64,000 nucleotides of DNA from Aedoeadaptatus coxii (GCF_001553115.1 NZ_KQ960183.1:24602-88601); one strand, 5' to 3'; positions 18,586-26,564 are shown, numbered from the stretch's first letter. Made by a program: numbers and translations. Notes: generated by a model from the letters alone, not told the origin.

Positions 18586-19311
18586 ATGGCACCTATACAA
18601 ACCAAGGGGAAACCCTATCAATTTTTAAACGGCGCCCAATTAAAATACATTGCCTTTTTATCCATGTTACTGGATCACGTGAACAATTCGATGATCACGC
18701 CCTATTTAACGGGATCGGGGCCTTTGCTTCACATTAGCAATCTTTTAAGTATTTTGGGCCGCATCGCTTTTCCCATTTTTATGTTTTTTCTCGTGGAAGG
18801 TTTTTTCAACACCCGTTCGAAACAGAAATATTTACGCAATCTTCTGATTTTCGCGCTGATTTCGGAAATCCCCTTCGATCTCTTTACATCGAAAGTGTTT
18901 TTCGACAAGAATTGGAACAATATGATGTTCACCTTGGCTCTTTCCTTAGTGACCATTTGGATCGTGGACATTTTAAAAGACAAAATCGCCGAGAAATCGA
19001 AAGCCGGCTGGTACGGCGCATCCATTCTCGTAGTAGCCCTTATGTGCGGCGTCGCCATGTTTTTCAGTTTGGATTACGATTACCACGCCATTATCGTGGC
19101 CTATTTGTTTTATCTCTTCAGAGATCGCCCCGTGGTGGCGGCAGGTCTCGGTTACCTTTCCATTATCAAGGAACTCTGGTCGGGCCTCGGCTTTCTCGCC
19201 ACCCTTACCTATAACGGGGAGCGGGGTAAGCAGTATAAATGGTTAAATTACGCCTTTTATCCCGCCCACATTCTTATTCTCGCCATCTTGCGATTCGCCT
19301 TAAATGTATAA
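18586..19311 (+). CDS. TraX-family membrane protein
   Basis: 241 residues with about seven membrane helices and the TraX signature near the N-terminus: LKYIAFLSMLLDHVNN, LGRIAFPIFMFFLVEGFFNTRS and ALISEIPFDLF. TraX acetylates F-pilin in E. coli, but chromosomal homologues in Firmicutes are thought to be acyltransferase-like membrane proteins of unknown substrate. No pilin or conjugation gene is nearby, so pilus acetylation is unlikely. It is a single gene between pdxR and a terminator, with GGAGGGA as ribosome site. Confidence 0.82.
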   Translation: MAPIQTKGKPYQFLNGAQLKYIAFLSMLLDHVNNSMITPYLTGSGPLLHISNLLSILGRIAFPIFMFFLVEGFFNTRSKQKYLRNLLIFALISEIPFDLFTSKVFFDKNWNNMMFTLALSLVTIWIVDILKDKIAEKSKAGWYGASILVVALMCGVAMFFSLDYDYHAIIVAYLFYLFRDRPVVAAGLGYLSIIKELWSGLGFLATLTYNGERGKQYKWLNYAFYPAHILILAILRFALNV

Positions 19312-19322
19312 CAATCAAAAAG

Positions 19323-19353
19323 GAGCACGCCTTTAAGGGCATGCTCTTTTTTT
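19323..19353 (+). terminator. Terminator after the TraX-family gene
   Basis: Nine-position stem GAGCACGCC/GGCATGCTC with one mismatch, followed by seven T residues at 19347-19353, which reach the stop codon of the convergent ligase gene. Confidence 0.75.
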
Positions 19354-20560
19354 AATCGTTTTGCCGCGCCGGCTCGTACTGCGGATAATATTTCCTCGTG
19401 GAGAGGCGGCGGCGCATATAATCTAAATAGCGGGGAAGGGAGCGGTCTTTTTCGTACCATTGGGTAAATTTAAAGCCCTTCTTTAAATAGGTTTCGATAA
19501 GTTCCTTGTCCTCTTTGCTGCCGTATTTTCGAAGCACGGAAGGATCGACGAAAAGCCAAAGTCCACGTTCGTCGTGGTAATGAGGGGCGAGTGCTTTGTT
19601 CTCGATGAGATCCTCTACGGGATAGCGCATAAAATTGCAGCCTCCGGCGGTCATGTAAAATGAGGAGCGGCCTTGGCGAATATTGATTTCAAAGACCTTA
19701 TACTTTTGATCCCGCACATCGTATTTCAAGTCGAAATTGGCGAATCCCCTGTAGCCGATGGCCTTTAAAAAGCGGGTGTACTGATCGTAAAGGGCGTCGT
19801 CGCCGATGGTTAAAAGGGCGTTGTAATTGCCGATTTCGTAGGGGAGACATTCGTCTAAAAGGCATTTACCCAGGCACATCATGGTGACCTCGCCCCTGCT
19901 ATCCACATAAGCGTTTAGGACGAACATGGCGGAAGAATTGCCGGGGATAAAATCCTGCACGATCAACTCGCCGATGTAGCCGGCGTCGTAAATTAAATTG
20001 ACTACGCGCTTTAACTCCGCGGCATCGTCGATTTTATAAAACTTCTTTTTACCCTCGAAGTGCATGTGCACAAATTCGATACTGTCGTTAGCTTTGAGGC
20101 CCACGGGGAAGGTGAAGCCTAAATCCAAATTGTCTTTCGTTTCTTTGGAAATAATCTTCGTCGCCGGGTAATCCAATCCGTATTCTTCGCAGATAGCGTA
20201 AAAGTCGATTTTATTTTCCAGCTTTTGTTGAAGATCGTAATCGATGTAATTAAAGACGAAATCCTCTTCCAACGCCTTTTTATGCTTGGCAATAAGGGCG
20301 GTGTAGCCGTCGGAGCAGGAGGTGAGGAGAAGGGGCTTTTCGCCTTGAAAACGCTCCGCCACCTTTTTTAACGTGCGCAAAAAACCTTCGTCCGTGTCGA
20401 AATCCTCGTGAACTTCCACGTCGACAATTTTCGATGCCCTCGTAAAGCGCAAAGGCTTGACGCCGTATGCGTGGGAACACACGCCGTAGGCTTCGTGGAG
20501 TGAGCGCGCCACGCCGTAAGCGTTAATATCCGTTCCTAAAATAATCGAAGTAAATTCCAT
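19352..20560 (-). CDS. aslA: ATP-grasp ligase, probable D-aspartate ligase of peptidoglycan cross-bridge
   Basis: 402 residues of ATP-grasp type: N-terminal nucleotide-binding start ILGTDINAYGVARSLHEAYG, central FTFPVGLKAND and IVQDFIPG, and the Mg/ATP site FANFDLKYD...FEINIRQGRSS. D-aspartate ligases (Aslfm type) add D-Asp to the lysine side chain of UDP-MurNAc-pentapeptide in the cytoplasm. The assignment rests mainly on the partner gene: an aspartate racemase whose stop codon overlaps this ATG by one base (TAATG), the same racemase-ligase arrangement known in enterococci. Other ATP-grasp carboxylate-amine ligases look similar, so enzyme specificity is inferred. Confidence 0.78.
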   Translation of the reverse strand: MEFTSIILGTDINAYGVARSLHEAYGVCSHAYGVKPLRFTRASKIVDVEVHEDFDTDEGFLRTLKKVAERFQGEKPLLLTSCSDGYTALIAKHKKALEEDFVFNYIDYDLQQKLENKIDFYAICEEYGLDYPATKIISKETKDNLDLGFTFPVGLKANDSIEFVHMHFEGKKKFYKIDDAAELKRVVNLIYDAGYIGELIVQDFIPGNSSAMFVLNAYVDSRGEVTMMCLGKCLLDECLPYEIGNYNALLTIGDDALYDQYTRFLKAIGYRGFANFDLKYDVRDQKYKVFEINIRQGRSSFYMTAGGCNFMRYPVEDLIENKALAPHYHDERGLWLFVDPSVLRKYGSKEDKELIETYLKKGFKFTQWYEKDRSLPRYLDYMRRRLSTRKYYPQYEPARQND

Positions 20561-21237
20561 TACATCCTCTCTCTTCCGCAGCGTTTAATAATAGCGTCCC
20601 CTAAAACCTGAGTGGTATCCACCACATGTTCCCTTTCGATGCCCAAAGTGGAAAGCTCCGTGCACGCTAAAATCACTACGGCATCTTCCGTGTACTTGTC
20701 GAGAAGGGCGTCCATTTCGGGGAAGCGGGTCTTGCCCAGCTCCTTTACATCGTAAATAATCCGCGTAATCGTCGCCTGCTCTTCCGCCGTCGGGTAGATC
20801 ACCCAGAGATCGTGGAAAGTGGCGTAGTGATCGTAAAGCTTTGTGGCGCGCGTGCCTTCTGTTGCGAAGACGGCCACGCTCTTTGCGCCCATTTCCTTAC
20901 AACGGGCGAGAGTCTCGTCGATCATGTTGATGATCTTGCCCTTCGCCATTTTCGACATGGCGTCGAAAAAATAATGGCCCGTGTTGCAGGGGAAGGCGAT
21001 CAGGGGAACGTTTAAATCATTTAAAATATCGAAGTCGCCCTTGACGGCGTCGAGGAAATCTTCGTCCTTGCCGTGTAAAATTACATCCGTTCGATCGGGG
21101 AGCGTGGAGTGATTTAAAATGAGGGCGTTAATATGGTCTTGGTCTTTAGTAGCGGCCGTGTGGCGGACGATGTAATCGAATAAAACGGAGGTGGCCAAAG
21201 GCCCCATGCCGCCCACAATGCCCAGTTCGTAATTCAT
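20560..21237 (-). CDS. racD: Aspartate/glutamate racemase family protein, probable aspartate racemase
   Basis: 225 residues with the two catalytic cysteines of cofactor-independent racemases: PCNTGHYF and LACTELS. The N-terminus YELGIVGGMGPLATSVLFDYI is characteristic of the aspartate racemase branch rather than MurI. It should supply D-aspartate from L-aspartate in the cytoplasm. It is the first gene of a two-gene operon with the D-aspartate ligase, translated in a coupled way through a one-base overlap. A TGGTACAAT extended -10 lies upstream. D-Asp would be used in the peptidoglycan bridge (inference). Confidence 0.85.
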   Translation of the reverse strand: MNYELGIVGGMGPLATSVLFDYIVRHTAATKDQDHINALILNHSTLPDRTDVILHGKDEDFLDAVKGDFDILNDLNVPLIAFPCNTGHYFFDAMSKMAKGKIINMIDETLARCKEMGAKSVAVFATEGTRATKLYDHYATFHDLWVIYPTAEEQATITRIIYDVKELGKTRFPEMDALLDKYTEDAVVILACTELSTLGIEREHVVDTTQVLGDAIIKRCGRERM

Positions 21238-21266
21238 AGCGTCAGATCCTTTTTTATATTTTCTTT

Positions 21267-21275
21267 ATTGTACCA
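21267..21275 (-). promoter_or_regulatory. Extended -10 promoter of racD-aslA
   Basis: TGGTACAAT on the minus strand (TACAAT at 21272-21267), 30 nt upstream of the racD start codon. Confidence 0.5.
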
Positions 21276-21303
21276 TAGAAGAATCCCTCGCCGAAACGTA
21301 CCA

Positions 21304-22710
21304 TTAGGTGCCGCAGAAGGTTTTGTAATGAGGAATGCCCGGCGCGGTGCGTAGCGCCTTTTGCGCCTCGCTGTGGGCGAAGGGATTTTTTAAGAGATCA
21401 AGAAACTGGAACAAAAAGTTGCTGTCACCTTCTTCCGCTTCCTGAATGGCCCGCTCCACCAAATAATTTTTCGGAATAATTGCCGGATTCGTTTTTAAAC
21501 GGAGAGCTTGCCCTTCCTCGCCGGTTTTTTCCGCGAGCTTTTCGTAAAATCCACGAAAAGCGGGCGACCACTTTTCTTTTTGATCGCCGTAAGTGATGCG
21601 TAAAAAAGCCTCCGTGTAATCCAGCGTGTCGTCGTAGAGAATGGAGAGGAACTCCCGAATCATAGGTTCGTCCTCTTTGGAAATATTCTTAAAGCCCAAT
21701 TTTTCGCCCATCTTTTTAACATAAGCGGTCTCAAACGTGCGGGCGTAATGGTTGAGGGCGCTTTTCTTTTTTTCGTCTGCACGGGCAGGATCTTTATCTA
21801 AAAGATTGAAAAGGGCATCCCCCAATTTATCTAAATTAAAAATGCCGATCTGCCCTTGATTTTCAAAGCGATAGCGGCCGAAGTGATCGATGGAGCTGAA
21901 CACCGTCTTCGGGTCGAAGACATCTAAAAAAGCGCAGGGCCCGTAGTCGATGGTTTCTCCGGAGATCGTCATATTGTCCGTGTTCATGACGCCGTGAACA
22001 AAACCCAAAGCCATCCATTGGGCGATGAGGTTCCCCTGGCGTTCGGCGACCCGGCATAAAAAGTTGTAAGCCCTGTCCGGCGAATCGGCGAGATCGGGAT
22101 CGTGACGGCGGATGGCGTAATCCAAAAGAGCTTCCACATCGCCGCCCTCCATATTCGCAATCCATTCGAAAGTGCCGACACGCAAATGGCTCGACGCCAC
22201 CCGGGTCAAAACGGCGCCCTCTTCCTCTTGGCTCCGATAGACGGGCTGCCCCGTCTTTACCACGGCGAGAGCGCGGGTCGTGGGCACGCCTAAAGCGTAC
22301 ATGGCCTCGCTCATGATATATTCGCGGATCATGGGGCCGAGACACGCGCGCCCGTCGCCGCCCCTGGAAAAATCCGTGCGGCCGGCGCCCTTCAGCTGAA
22401 TATCGCGGCGCTCGCCATTGGGCGTGATCTGCTCGCCGATTAAAATAGCGCGGCCGTCGCCTAAGATGGCAGGGTAGCCGAACTGGTGGCCCATATAGGC
22501 CATGGCGATGGACGACGCCCCCTCCGGCATCTTATTGCCGCTTAAAACATTTAGCCCCTCATTAGAAAAAAGTTCATCGGGGTCTAAACCCAACGCCTCG
22601 GCGAACGAAGGATTGGTTATAAAAAAAGAAGGCTGCGCTACCGGCGTGGGATCCACCTTGCGGAAAAAAGCACCGGGCAGCCTTTCGTAAGAATTGTCAA
22701 AATTAAACAT
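21304..22710 (-). CDS. selO: Protein adenylyltransferase SelO (YdiU)
   Basis: 468 residues with the pseudokinase pattern of SelO: MAYMGHQFGYPAILGDGRAI, QLKGAGRTDFSRGGDGRA, IREYIMSEAMYALGVPTTRA and the metal-binding DNMTISGETIDYGPCAFLD. SelO transfers AMP from ATP to Ser/Thr/Tyr of target proteins and protects against oxidative stress. The protein ends Cys-Gly-Thr, so the third residue from the end is cysteine where the eukaryotic protein has selenocysteine. The ribosome site is weak. It is divergent from the rRNA methyltransferase gene. Confidence 0.93.
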   Translation of the reverse strand: MFNFDNSYERLPGAFFRKVDPTPVAQPSFFITNPSFAEALGLDPDELFSNEGLNVLSGNKMPEGASSIAMAYMGHQFGYPAILGDGRAILIGEQITPNGERRDIQLKGAGRTDFSRGGDGRACLGPMIREYIMSEAMYALGVPTTRALAVVKTGQPVYRSQEEEGAVLTRVASSHLRVGTFEWIANMEGGDVEALLDYAIRRHDPDLADSPDRAYNFLCRVAERQGNLIAQWMALGFVHGVMNTDNMTISGETIDYGPCAFLDVFDPKTVFSSIDHFGRYRFENQGQIGIFNLDKLGDALFNLLDKDPARADEKKKSALNHYARTFETAYVKKMGEKLGFKNISKEDEPMIREFLSILYDDTLDYTEAFLRITYGDQKEKWSPAFRGFYEKLAEKTGEEGQALRLKTNPAIIPKNYLVERAIQEAEEGDSNFLFQFLDLLKNPFAHSEAQKALRTAPGIPHYKTFCGT

Positions 22711-22758
22711 AATATCACCGGTAAATACTTACCCTCATAAAGGTAGTTCACCCATCCA

Positions 22759-22767
22759 TGGTATAAT
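22759..22767 (+). promoter_or_regulatory. Extended -10 promoter of rlmCD-like gene
   Basis: TGGTATAAT, TATAAT at 22762-22767. Transcription would start near 22774, so the upstream ATG at 22768 is not the start codon and ATG 22792 is. Confidence 0.6.
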
Positions 22768-22791
22768 ATGGGCAACAGAAAAGGAGGCATT

Positions 22792-24120
22792 ATGGCAAAA
22801 AAGTATAGAGAAGGCGAGATTGTAGAGCGTCATTTTCCCAATCGTTCCGTAGTAAAAACGGAAGACGGCACAGAGATTCACGTAAAAGGCGGTTTGCCCG
22901 GACAAAAAGTAGGCGTGCGCATCACGCGCAATCGTGCAAACAATAAAAAGGGAAAAATCGTGGAAACCTTGGCGCCGTCGCCTATGGAAACTGCCCCCGA
23001 TTGCCCCCACGCTTCCATTTGCGGCGGCTGTATGTATCAGACGTTGACCTACGAAAAGGAGTCGGCGCTAAAAAAAGACATGCTCGACGACCTCTATGGC
23101 CGGGACGTGCCCTATACCATGGCGCCTCAAACCTACCATTACCGCAACAAAATGGAATACACTTTCGGCGACGAGGAAAAGGGAGGACCCTTAACCCTCG
23201 GCCTTCATCATAAAAAAGGATTTTACGACATCGTCTCCACTTCAGGTTGTCTCCTGGTGCCCGAGGATATGGAAACCATTCGCGCGGAAGTGGAGCGTTA
23301 TTTCCGCGAACGTAACACGCCCTTTTATCATCGCATGTGCCACGAGGGCACCCTGCGTTACCTCGTGGTGCGCCATGCCCGCGCCACGGATACGTACCTC
23401 GTGAACTTGGTGACCACGTCGGATCCTGTGGATGAAGACGATTTTGTTACATTCTTGCAAAGCTTAAACCTCAAAGGCACCATCGCCAGCATTTATCACA
23501 CCATTTCAGACGATTGGGCCGACGCCATTAAACCGGAGAAAATTCTTCGCCTGGAAGGGGATGATTATTTGGAAGAGCGTCTGTTGGATTTAAACTTTCA
23601 AATCGCGCCCTTTTCTTTCTTCCAACCCAATCCCGATACGGCGAAATTAATTTACGAAAAAGCCCGCGCCCTGGCCGGTAGAGAAAAAGGCGTGGTCTAC
23701 GATTTATATTCCGGCACGGGAACCATCGGTCAAATCCTCGCGCAGGAAGCGAAAGAAGTTATCGGCATCGAAATCGTGGAATCCGCCGTGGAGGATGCCA
23801 ATCGCGCGGCAAAAGCCAACGGCATCGAAAACGCACGCTTCCTCGCCGGCGACGTACTGGAGCTTATCGATACCCTTACCACGCGCCCCGATCTCCTCGT
23901 CGTGGATCCGCCTCGCGACGGCATCCATCCGAAAGCCATCGACAAACTGGCCGCATTAAACGCCCCCCGCATCCTTTACATCAGCTGCAATCCCGTGACG
24001 CAAAAAAGAGACATCGAAATCCTCGAAGCGAGCGGATACAAAGTGGAACACCTGGAGGCCGTGGACCAATTCCCGAGAACGGCACACGTGGAGACTGTAG
24101 TATTGATGTCAAGAAAATAA
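22792..24120 (+). CDS. rlmCD: 23S rRNA (uracil-C5)-methyltransferase, RlmCD/RumA type
   Basis: 442 residues from ATG 22792 behind AGGAGG. A TRAM-like N-terminus is followed by the [4Fe-4S] cluster cysteines CPHASICGGCMYQ, the SAM motif VYDLYSGTGTIGQ, DPPRDGIHP, the catalytic cysteine in YISCNP, and the terminal QFPRTAHVETVVLM. These enzymes methylate uracil C5 in 23S rRNA (U747/U1939 in E. coli numbering) with SAM. In Gram-positives one protein may do both. It is the last chromosomal gene before the prophage and appears intact. Confidence 0.9.
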   Translation: MAKKYREGEIVERHFPNRSVVKTEDGTEIHVKGGLPGQKVGVRITRNRANNKKGKIVETLAPSPMETAPDCPHASICGGCMYQTLTYEKESALKKDMLDDLYGRDVPYTMAPQTYHYRNKMEYTFGDEEKGGPLTLGLHHKKGFYDIVSTSGCLLVPEDMETIRAEVERYFRERNTPFYHRMCHEGTLRYLVVRHARATDTYLVNLVTTSDPVDEDDFVTFLQSLNLKGTIASIYHTISDDWADAIKPEKILRLEGDDYLEERLLDLNFQIAPFSFFQPNPDTAKLIYEKARALAGREKGVVYDLYSGTGTIGQILAQEAKEVIGIEIVESAVEDANRAAKANGIENARFLAGDVLELIDTLTTRPDLLVVDPPRDGIHPKAIDKLAALNAPRILYISCNPVTQKRDIEILEASGYKVEHLEAVDQFPRTAHVETVVLMSRK

Positions 24121-24148
24121 GATAACAGGATATAAGACTGTTGAAATC

Positions 24149-24188
24149 AATGGCTTTTGGGGTTTTAGAAGAAATCCTAAAAGCCATT
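24149..24188 (+). terminator. Long hairpin after rlmCD
   Basis: 17-position stem (24149-24165 with 24172-24188) including two G-U pairs, 6-nt loop, followed by a mixed TCTCT tract. Likely the last chromosomal element on the left of the prophage. Confidence 0.55.
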
Positions 24189-24248
24189 TCTCTATTAGAA
24201 AAACACCTTGTGGGAATATATTAATAGTAAAAATCTTAGGGGTGTGTA

Positions 24249-24289
24249 GACAGAATAGATATTTATAGGAGAGTGGACAGAATAGACAT
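24249..24289. repeat. Two direct copies of a 14-bp repeat at the left prophage edge
   Basis: GACAGAATAGATAT at 24249-24262 and GACAGAATAGACAT at 24276-24289 (one difference), 27 bp apart, in the non-coding gap between host and prophage genes. Serine-recombinase attachment sites often contain such imperfect repeats; not proven here. Confidence 0.5.
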
Positions 24290-24298
24290 ATAAAATAT

Positions 24299-24336
24299 AA
24301 AAAAAGAGCTAGCCAAAAATAAATAGGCTAGTTCTT
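24299..24336 (-). terminator. Terminator of the immA-xre operon
   Basis: 11-position stem (24304-24314 with 24326-24336, one G-U pair), read on the minus strand and ending in a run of U (A run at about 24299-24305). Confidence 0.75.
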
Positions 24337-24340
24337 TTAG

Positions 24341-25636
24341 TTAGAAAGGAAGCTGGTCATCACTTGGAAAATCAAATCCTGAATTAGAATCATCAGTAAA
24401 ATTTTTATTGTATTCACTGTGGTCGCATAAGATTCCATCTATAAAAAATATTGTTTTAGCCCCACAAGTTTCGCAGTATCTGGCATTACTTGGGTTATGA
24501 TGTATTTCAACAATATCATCAAAACCATTAAAATTCTGAGTATGAATTCCTTCACAATCATTATATAAGTTAGTTCCACATATTTTGCAAAACAATGCAT
24601 TATCACTAAATTCTTCATTTCCGCATTTAGGACAAATTTTTACTTTCATTGTTGATTCATCAAATTCTACACCATCATCATAAATCATATCTATCTCACC
24701 TCTTTCCTGGTTATTTTCTTTTATATGGTCTTTCATTGTAGTAGTGCTTCCACACGTTGAGCAGTAATAATCGGTTAATTTAACATTGTGATCCTTATTA
24801 TTTGAACAAGTGTTAGATATGGGAACTCCACAAATTGGACAGAATTTTGCATTGCGATTAGAGTTTCTATAACCACAAATAATACACGTATCATATTTAG
24901 TAGAATCTATACCATCAGTTAAAGGTTGATATTTAAAACCAAAGGCCAAAGACTTGGAACCACAATTAACACAATAGTCTGCTTCTTTTTCATGTTCCAT
25001 TCCGCATTCAGGGCAATATATACTGAGAGGATTAAATGTGTTTTTAAAAAAAGAAAGCATAGAATTAGAAAAATCTCTTAAGTCTCTTGAAATATATTGT
25101 AATCTAACTTCAGCAGCTCGGACTGTTATGCTAAATAAATCCGATAGTGTGCTAGGATTTTTCTTTTTTTCAAACACAACAACTTGTTCAGCAAGAGGTG
25201 CTGGTGATAATAGATTTCTAGCAAAATTATTTGCTTCTTTTTCAAGTTCTTCGTATTTATTCTTACTAACACCTTTTCTGGACAGAACATCAACACCATA
25301 CATTTGGTGATGGCCAATAAAAATATGTCCTAGTTCATGAGCTATGGTAAATCTAATCCAGTTTTCAGTTTTATCCACGTCATTATAATAAATAATATAC
25401 TTATTTGTATCGGGTCTATAACTACAGGCGCCTAAATTACTATCGAAAAAATCAATCACATCTTGTAAAGAACAGTTAGCATCATTCATATATTCAGAGT
25501 AAGTTTTTACACTGATTTCATTGCTAAAGCAATCAATAATTTTATTTAAATCAACAGGAATTTCAGAGATATCGGCATCTTCCAATAATTCATATGATTT
25601 CTCTAGGGAAATCTTATAATCTGGAGTATACCTCAC
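24341..25636 (-). CDS. immA: ImmA/IrrE-family metallopeptidase with C-terminal zinc-ribbon array
   Basis: 431 residues. Residues 1-195 are an ImmA/IrrE peptidase with HELGH at 100-104 (FTIAHELGHIFIGHH) and the downstream EKEANNFARNLL helix. ImmA proteins cut or relieve the partner Xre repressor during prophage induction. Unusually, residues 208-391 hold eight CxxC knuckles (208/211, 222/225, 251/254, 266/269, 292/295, 335/338, 350/353, 388/391), reading as several tandem zinc ribbons. Typical ImmA proteins are 120-280 residues. The start is GTG 25636, overlapping the xre stop codon by one base (TAGTG), so translation is coupled. The ribbons may bind DNA, protein or sense metal or redox state (inference). 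Confidence 0.85.
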   Translation of the reverse strand: MRYTPDYKISLEKSYELLEDADISEIPVDLNKIIDCFSNEISVKTYSEYMNDANCSLQDVIDFFDSNLGACSYRPDTNKYIIYYNDVDKTENWIRFTIAHELGHIFIGHHQMYGVDVLSRKGVSKNKYEELEKEANNFARNLLSPAPLAEQVVVFEKKKNPSTLSDLFSITVRAAEVRLQYISRDLRDFSNSMLSFFKNTFNPLSIYCPECGMEHEKEADYCVNCGSKSLAFGFKYQPLTDGIDSTKYDTCIICGYRNSNRNAKFCPICGVPISNTCSNNKDHNVKLTDYYCSTCGSTTTMKDHIKENNQERGEIDMIYDDGVEFDESTMKVKICPKCGNEEFSDNALFCKICGTNLYNDCEGIHTQNFNGFDDIVEIHHNPSNARYCETCGAKTIFFIDGILCDHSEYNKNFTDDSNSGFDFPSDDQLPF

Positions 25637-25983
25637 TATTGCATATCTCCATCTGCACTGCCAAATTCTTCTTCAAAATGCTTCTTTAATACCTTTAACA
25701 TCTCTTCTTTTTTTCCTTGATCCATGTTTCTTGCTGCTCTCTGAATAATACGAATTTCTGGTTCATCATCTATTTGCTTATTTAAGGCAAGCAGATAGTT
25801 ATAGTCGATTTGTAGAACTTCAGATATAGCCTTAAGAGTGTTATTATCTGGAGTTATTTTATCGTCGTTTTCAATTCTCGAAACAGTAGAATTACTAATT
25901 TTTACTTTTTTTGCCAATTCACGCTGAGAGATGCCTAGCTCTTCACGTCTATTGGATATAACCTTTCCCAAAGTGTCTTTCAT
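25636..25983 (-). CDS. Xre-family prophage repressor
   Basis: 115 residues from ATG 25983, chosen because GAGGAAG lies just upstream and a longer start would fall inside the operator. A Cro/CI-type helix-turn-helix fills residues 5-60 (LGKVISNRREELGISQRELA, SNSTVSRIENDD), followed by a short acidic, Lys-rich tail. It is expected to bind the inverted repeat at 26012-26041 and hold the rightward early promoter off while lysogenic. It is paired with ImmA, which should inactivate it on a host signal. Confidence 0.88.
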   Translation of the reverse strand: MKDTLGKVISNRREELGISQRELAKKVKISNSTVSRIENDDKITPDNNTLKAISEVLQIDYNYLLALNKQIDDEPEIRIIQRAARNMDQGKKEEMLKVLKKHFEEEFGSADGDMQ

Positions 25984-26004
25984 AAACTTCCTCCTTATAA
26001 TAAT

Positions 26005-26033
26005 ATTATAGCACAAGTGTTGCATGCAATCAA
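26005..26033 (-). promoter_or_regulatory. Leftward repressor promoter
   Basis: On the minus strand TTGATT (26033-26028), 17-nt spacer, TATAAT (26010-26005). It drives xre-immA with a short leader. Confidence 0.75.
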
Positions 26034-26041
26034 CACATGTG
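26012..26041. promoter_or_regulatory. Lysogeny operator overlapping both early promoters
   Basis: Inverted repeat with cores GTGTTG (26017-26022) and CAACAC (26031-26036) separated by eight bases. Extended arms match at 10 of 12 positions. It covers the spacer or -35 region of both the leftward and rightward promoters, as expected for a Cro/CI-type switch. Confidence 0.65.
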
Positions 26042-26048
26042 GTATAAT
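26020..26048 (+). promoter_or_regulatory. Rightward early promoter
   Basis: TTGCAT (26020-26025), 17-nt spacer, TATAAT (26043-26048) with an extended TG at 26040-26041. Transcription should begin near 26055 and read the structured leader and the early genes. Confidence 0.75.
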
Positions 26049-26060
26049 TTATGTTGAATA

Positions 26061-26134
26061 GATGGAACGAGATAACTTCTATATTTTTTTAAGTTGAGCG
26101 TTCCATTAAATCAACAACAAGAAAGAAGTTATTT
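26061..26134 (+). ncRNA. Structured early-mRNA leader with interleaved stems (possible pseudoknot)
   Basis: Stem 1: ATGGAACG (26062-26069) with CGTTCCAT (26099-26106). Stem 2: ATAACTTCT (26072-26080) with AGAAGTTAT (26124-26132), extendable by two pairs. The order S1-S2-S1'-S2' is that of an H-type pseudoknot; the stems could also be alternatives. A U7 tract lies in the middle. It precedes the first early gene by 30 nt. Confidence 0.55.
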
Positions 26135-26164
26135 TATCACAAGCTAAAATATAAAGAAAGGAAG

Positions 26165-26389
26165 ATGCCTATTAAAGAAATTCAAGAAGTAAAAGATGCA
26201 AATAATAAACTTATTTGTAAAATTGAAGCAGAAACTGGGATATTACAAAATATCTATAAAAAACAAGAAATTAAAGTTAGACTTGAAGTCGGACAAAGTA
26301 TTGAACTAGCTAGAGGTGGATGTATCACCTTAGTTAAAAGAATAGATAAAACAGAGTACGACATAAAGAGTTACAAAAAATCAGCATAA
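26165..26389 (+). CDS. Small early prophage protein of unknown function
   Basis: 74 residues, beta-rich by pattern (KLICKIEAETGILQ, GGCITLVKR), with no recognisable motif. It is the first gene after the rightward early promoter, behind AAAGGAAG and a structured leader, and ends at a strong terminator. By position it could be a Cro-like or anti-repressor factor, but it has no helix-turn-helix that I can see. Confidence 0.65.
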   Translation: MPIKEIQEVKDANNKLICKIEAETGILQNIYKKQEIKVRLEVGQSIELARGGCITLVKRIDKTEYDIKSYKKSA

Positions 26390-26410
26390 ATTTTTAAGAG
26401 CTGCAAGACG

Positions 26411-26447
26411 GCCTAATTTATCTTAACGGATGAATTAGGCTTTTTTT
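26411..26447 (+). terminator. Strong terminator after the first early gene
   Basis: 12-bp stem (26411-26422 with 26429-26440, one G-U pair), 6-nt loop, seven T residues at 26441-26447. It isolates the first early gene from the rest of the early region. Confidence 0.88.
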
Positions 26448-26473
26448 ATTACAAATTATATCAAGCCTGATTA

Positions 26474-26564
26474 GCTATAAGGGCGTGAGATACACATATA
26501 AACTAATTTCAATCAATTTTGAAAGAAGTATATGGAGTACCTCTAGTTTCTTATAGCCTTTTTT
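26474..26564 (+). ncRNA. Long multi-stem RNA element ending in U6
   Basis: Outer stem GCTATAAG (26474-26481) with CTTATAGC (26550-26557); then GAG/CTC (26487-26489, 26541-26543), TAC/GTA (26491-26493, 26537-26539), CATATA (26495-26500) with TATATG (26529-26534), and an inner TTTCAA (26507-26512) with TTGAAA (26519-26524). TTTTTT follows at 26559-26564. AAACTA (26500-26505) can alternatively pair with TAGTTT (26544-26549). It may be a regulated terminator or a small RNA. Confidence 0.5.

Noticed and set aside
21304..22710. Selenocysteine in SelO
   Set aside because: The third residue from the end is encoded by a normal cysteine codon, and the stop follows two codons later.
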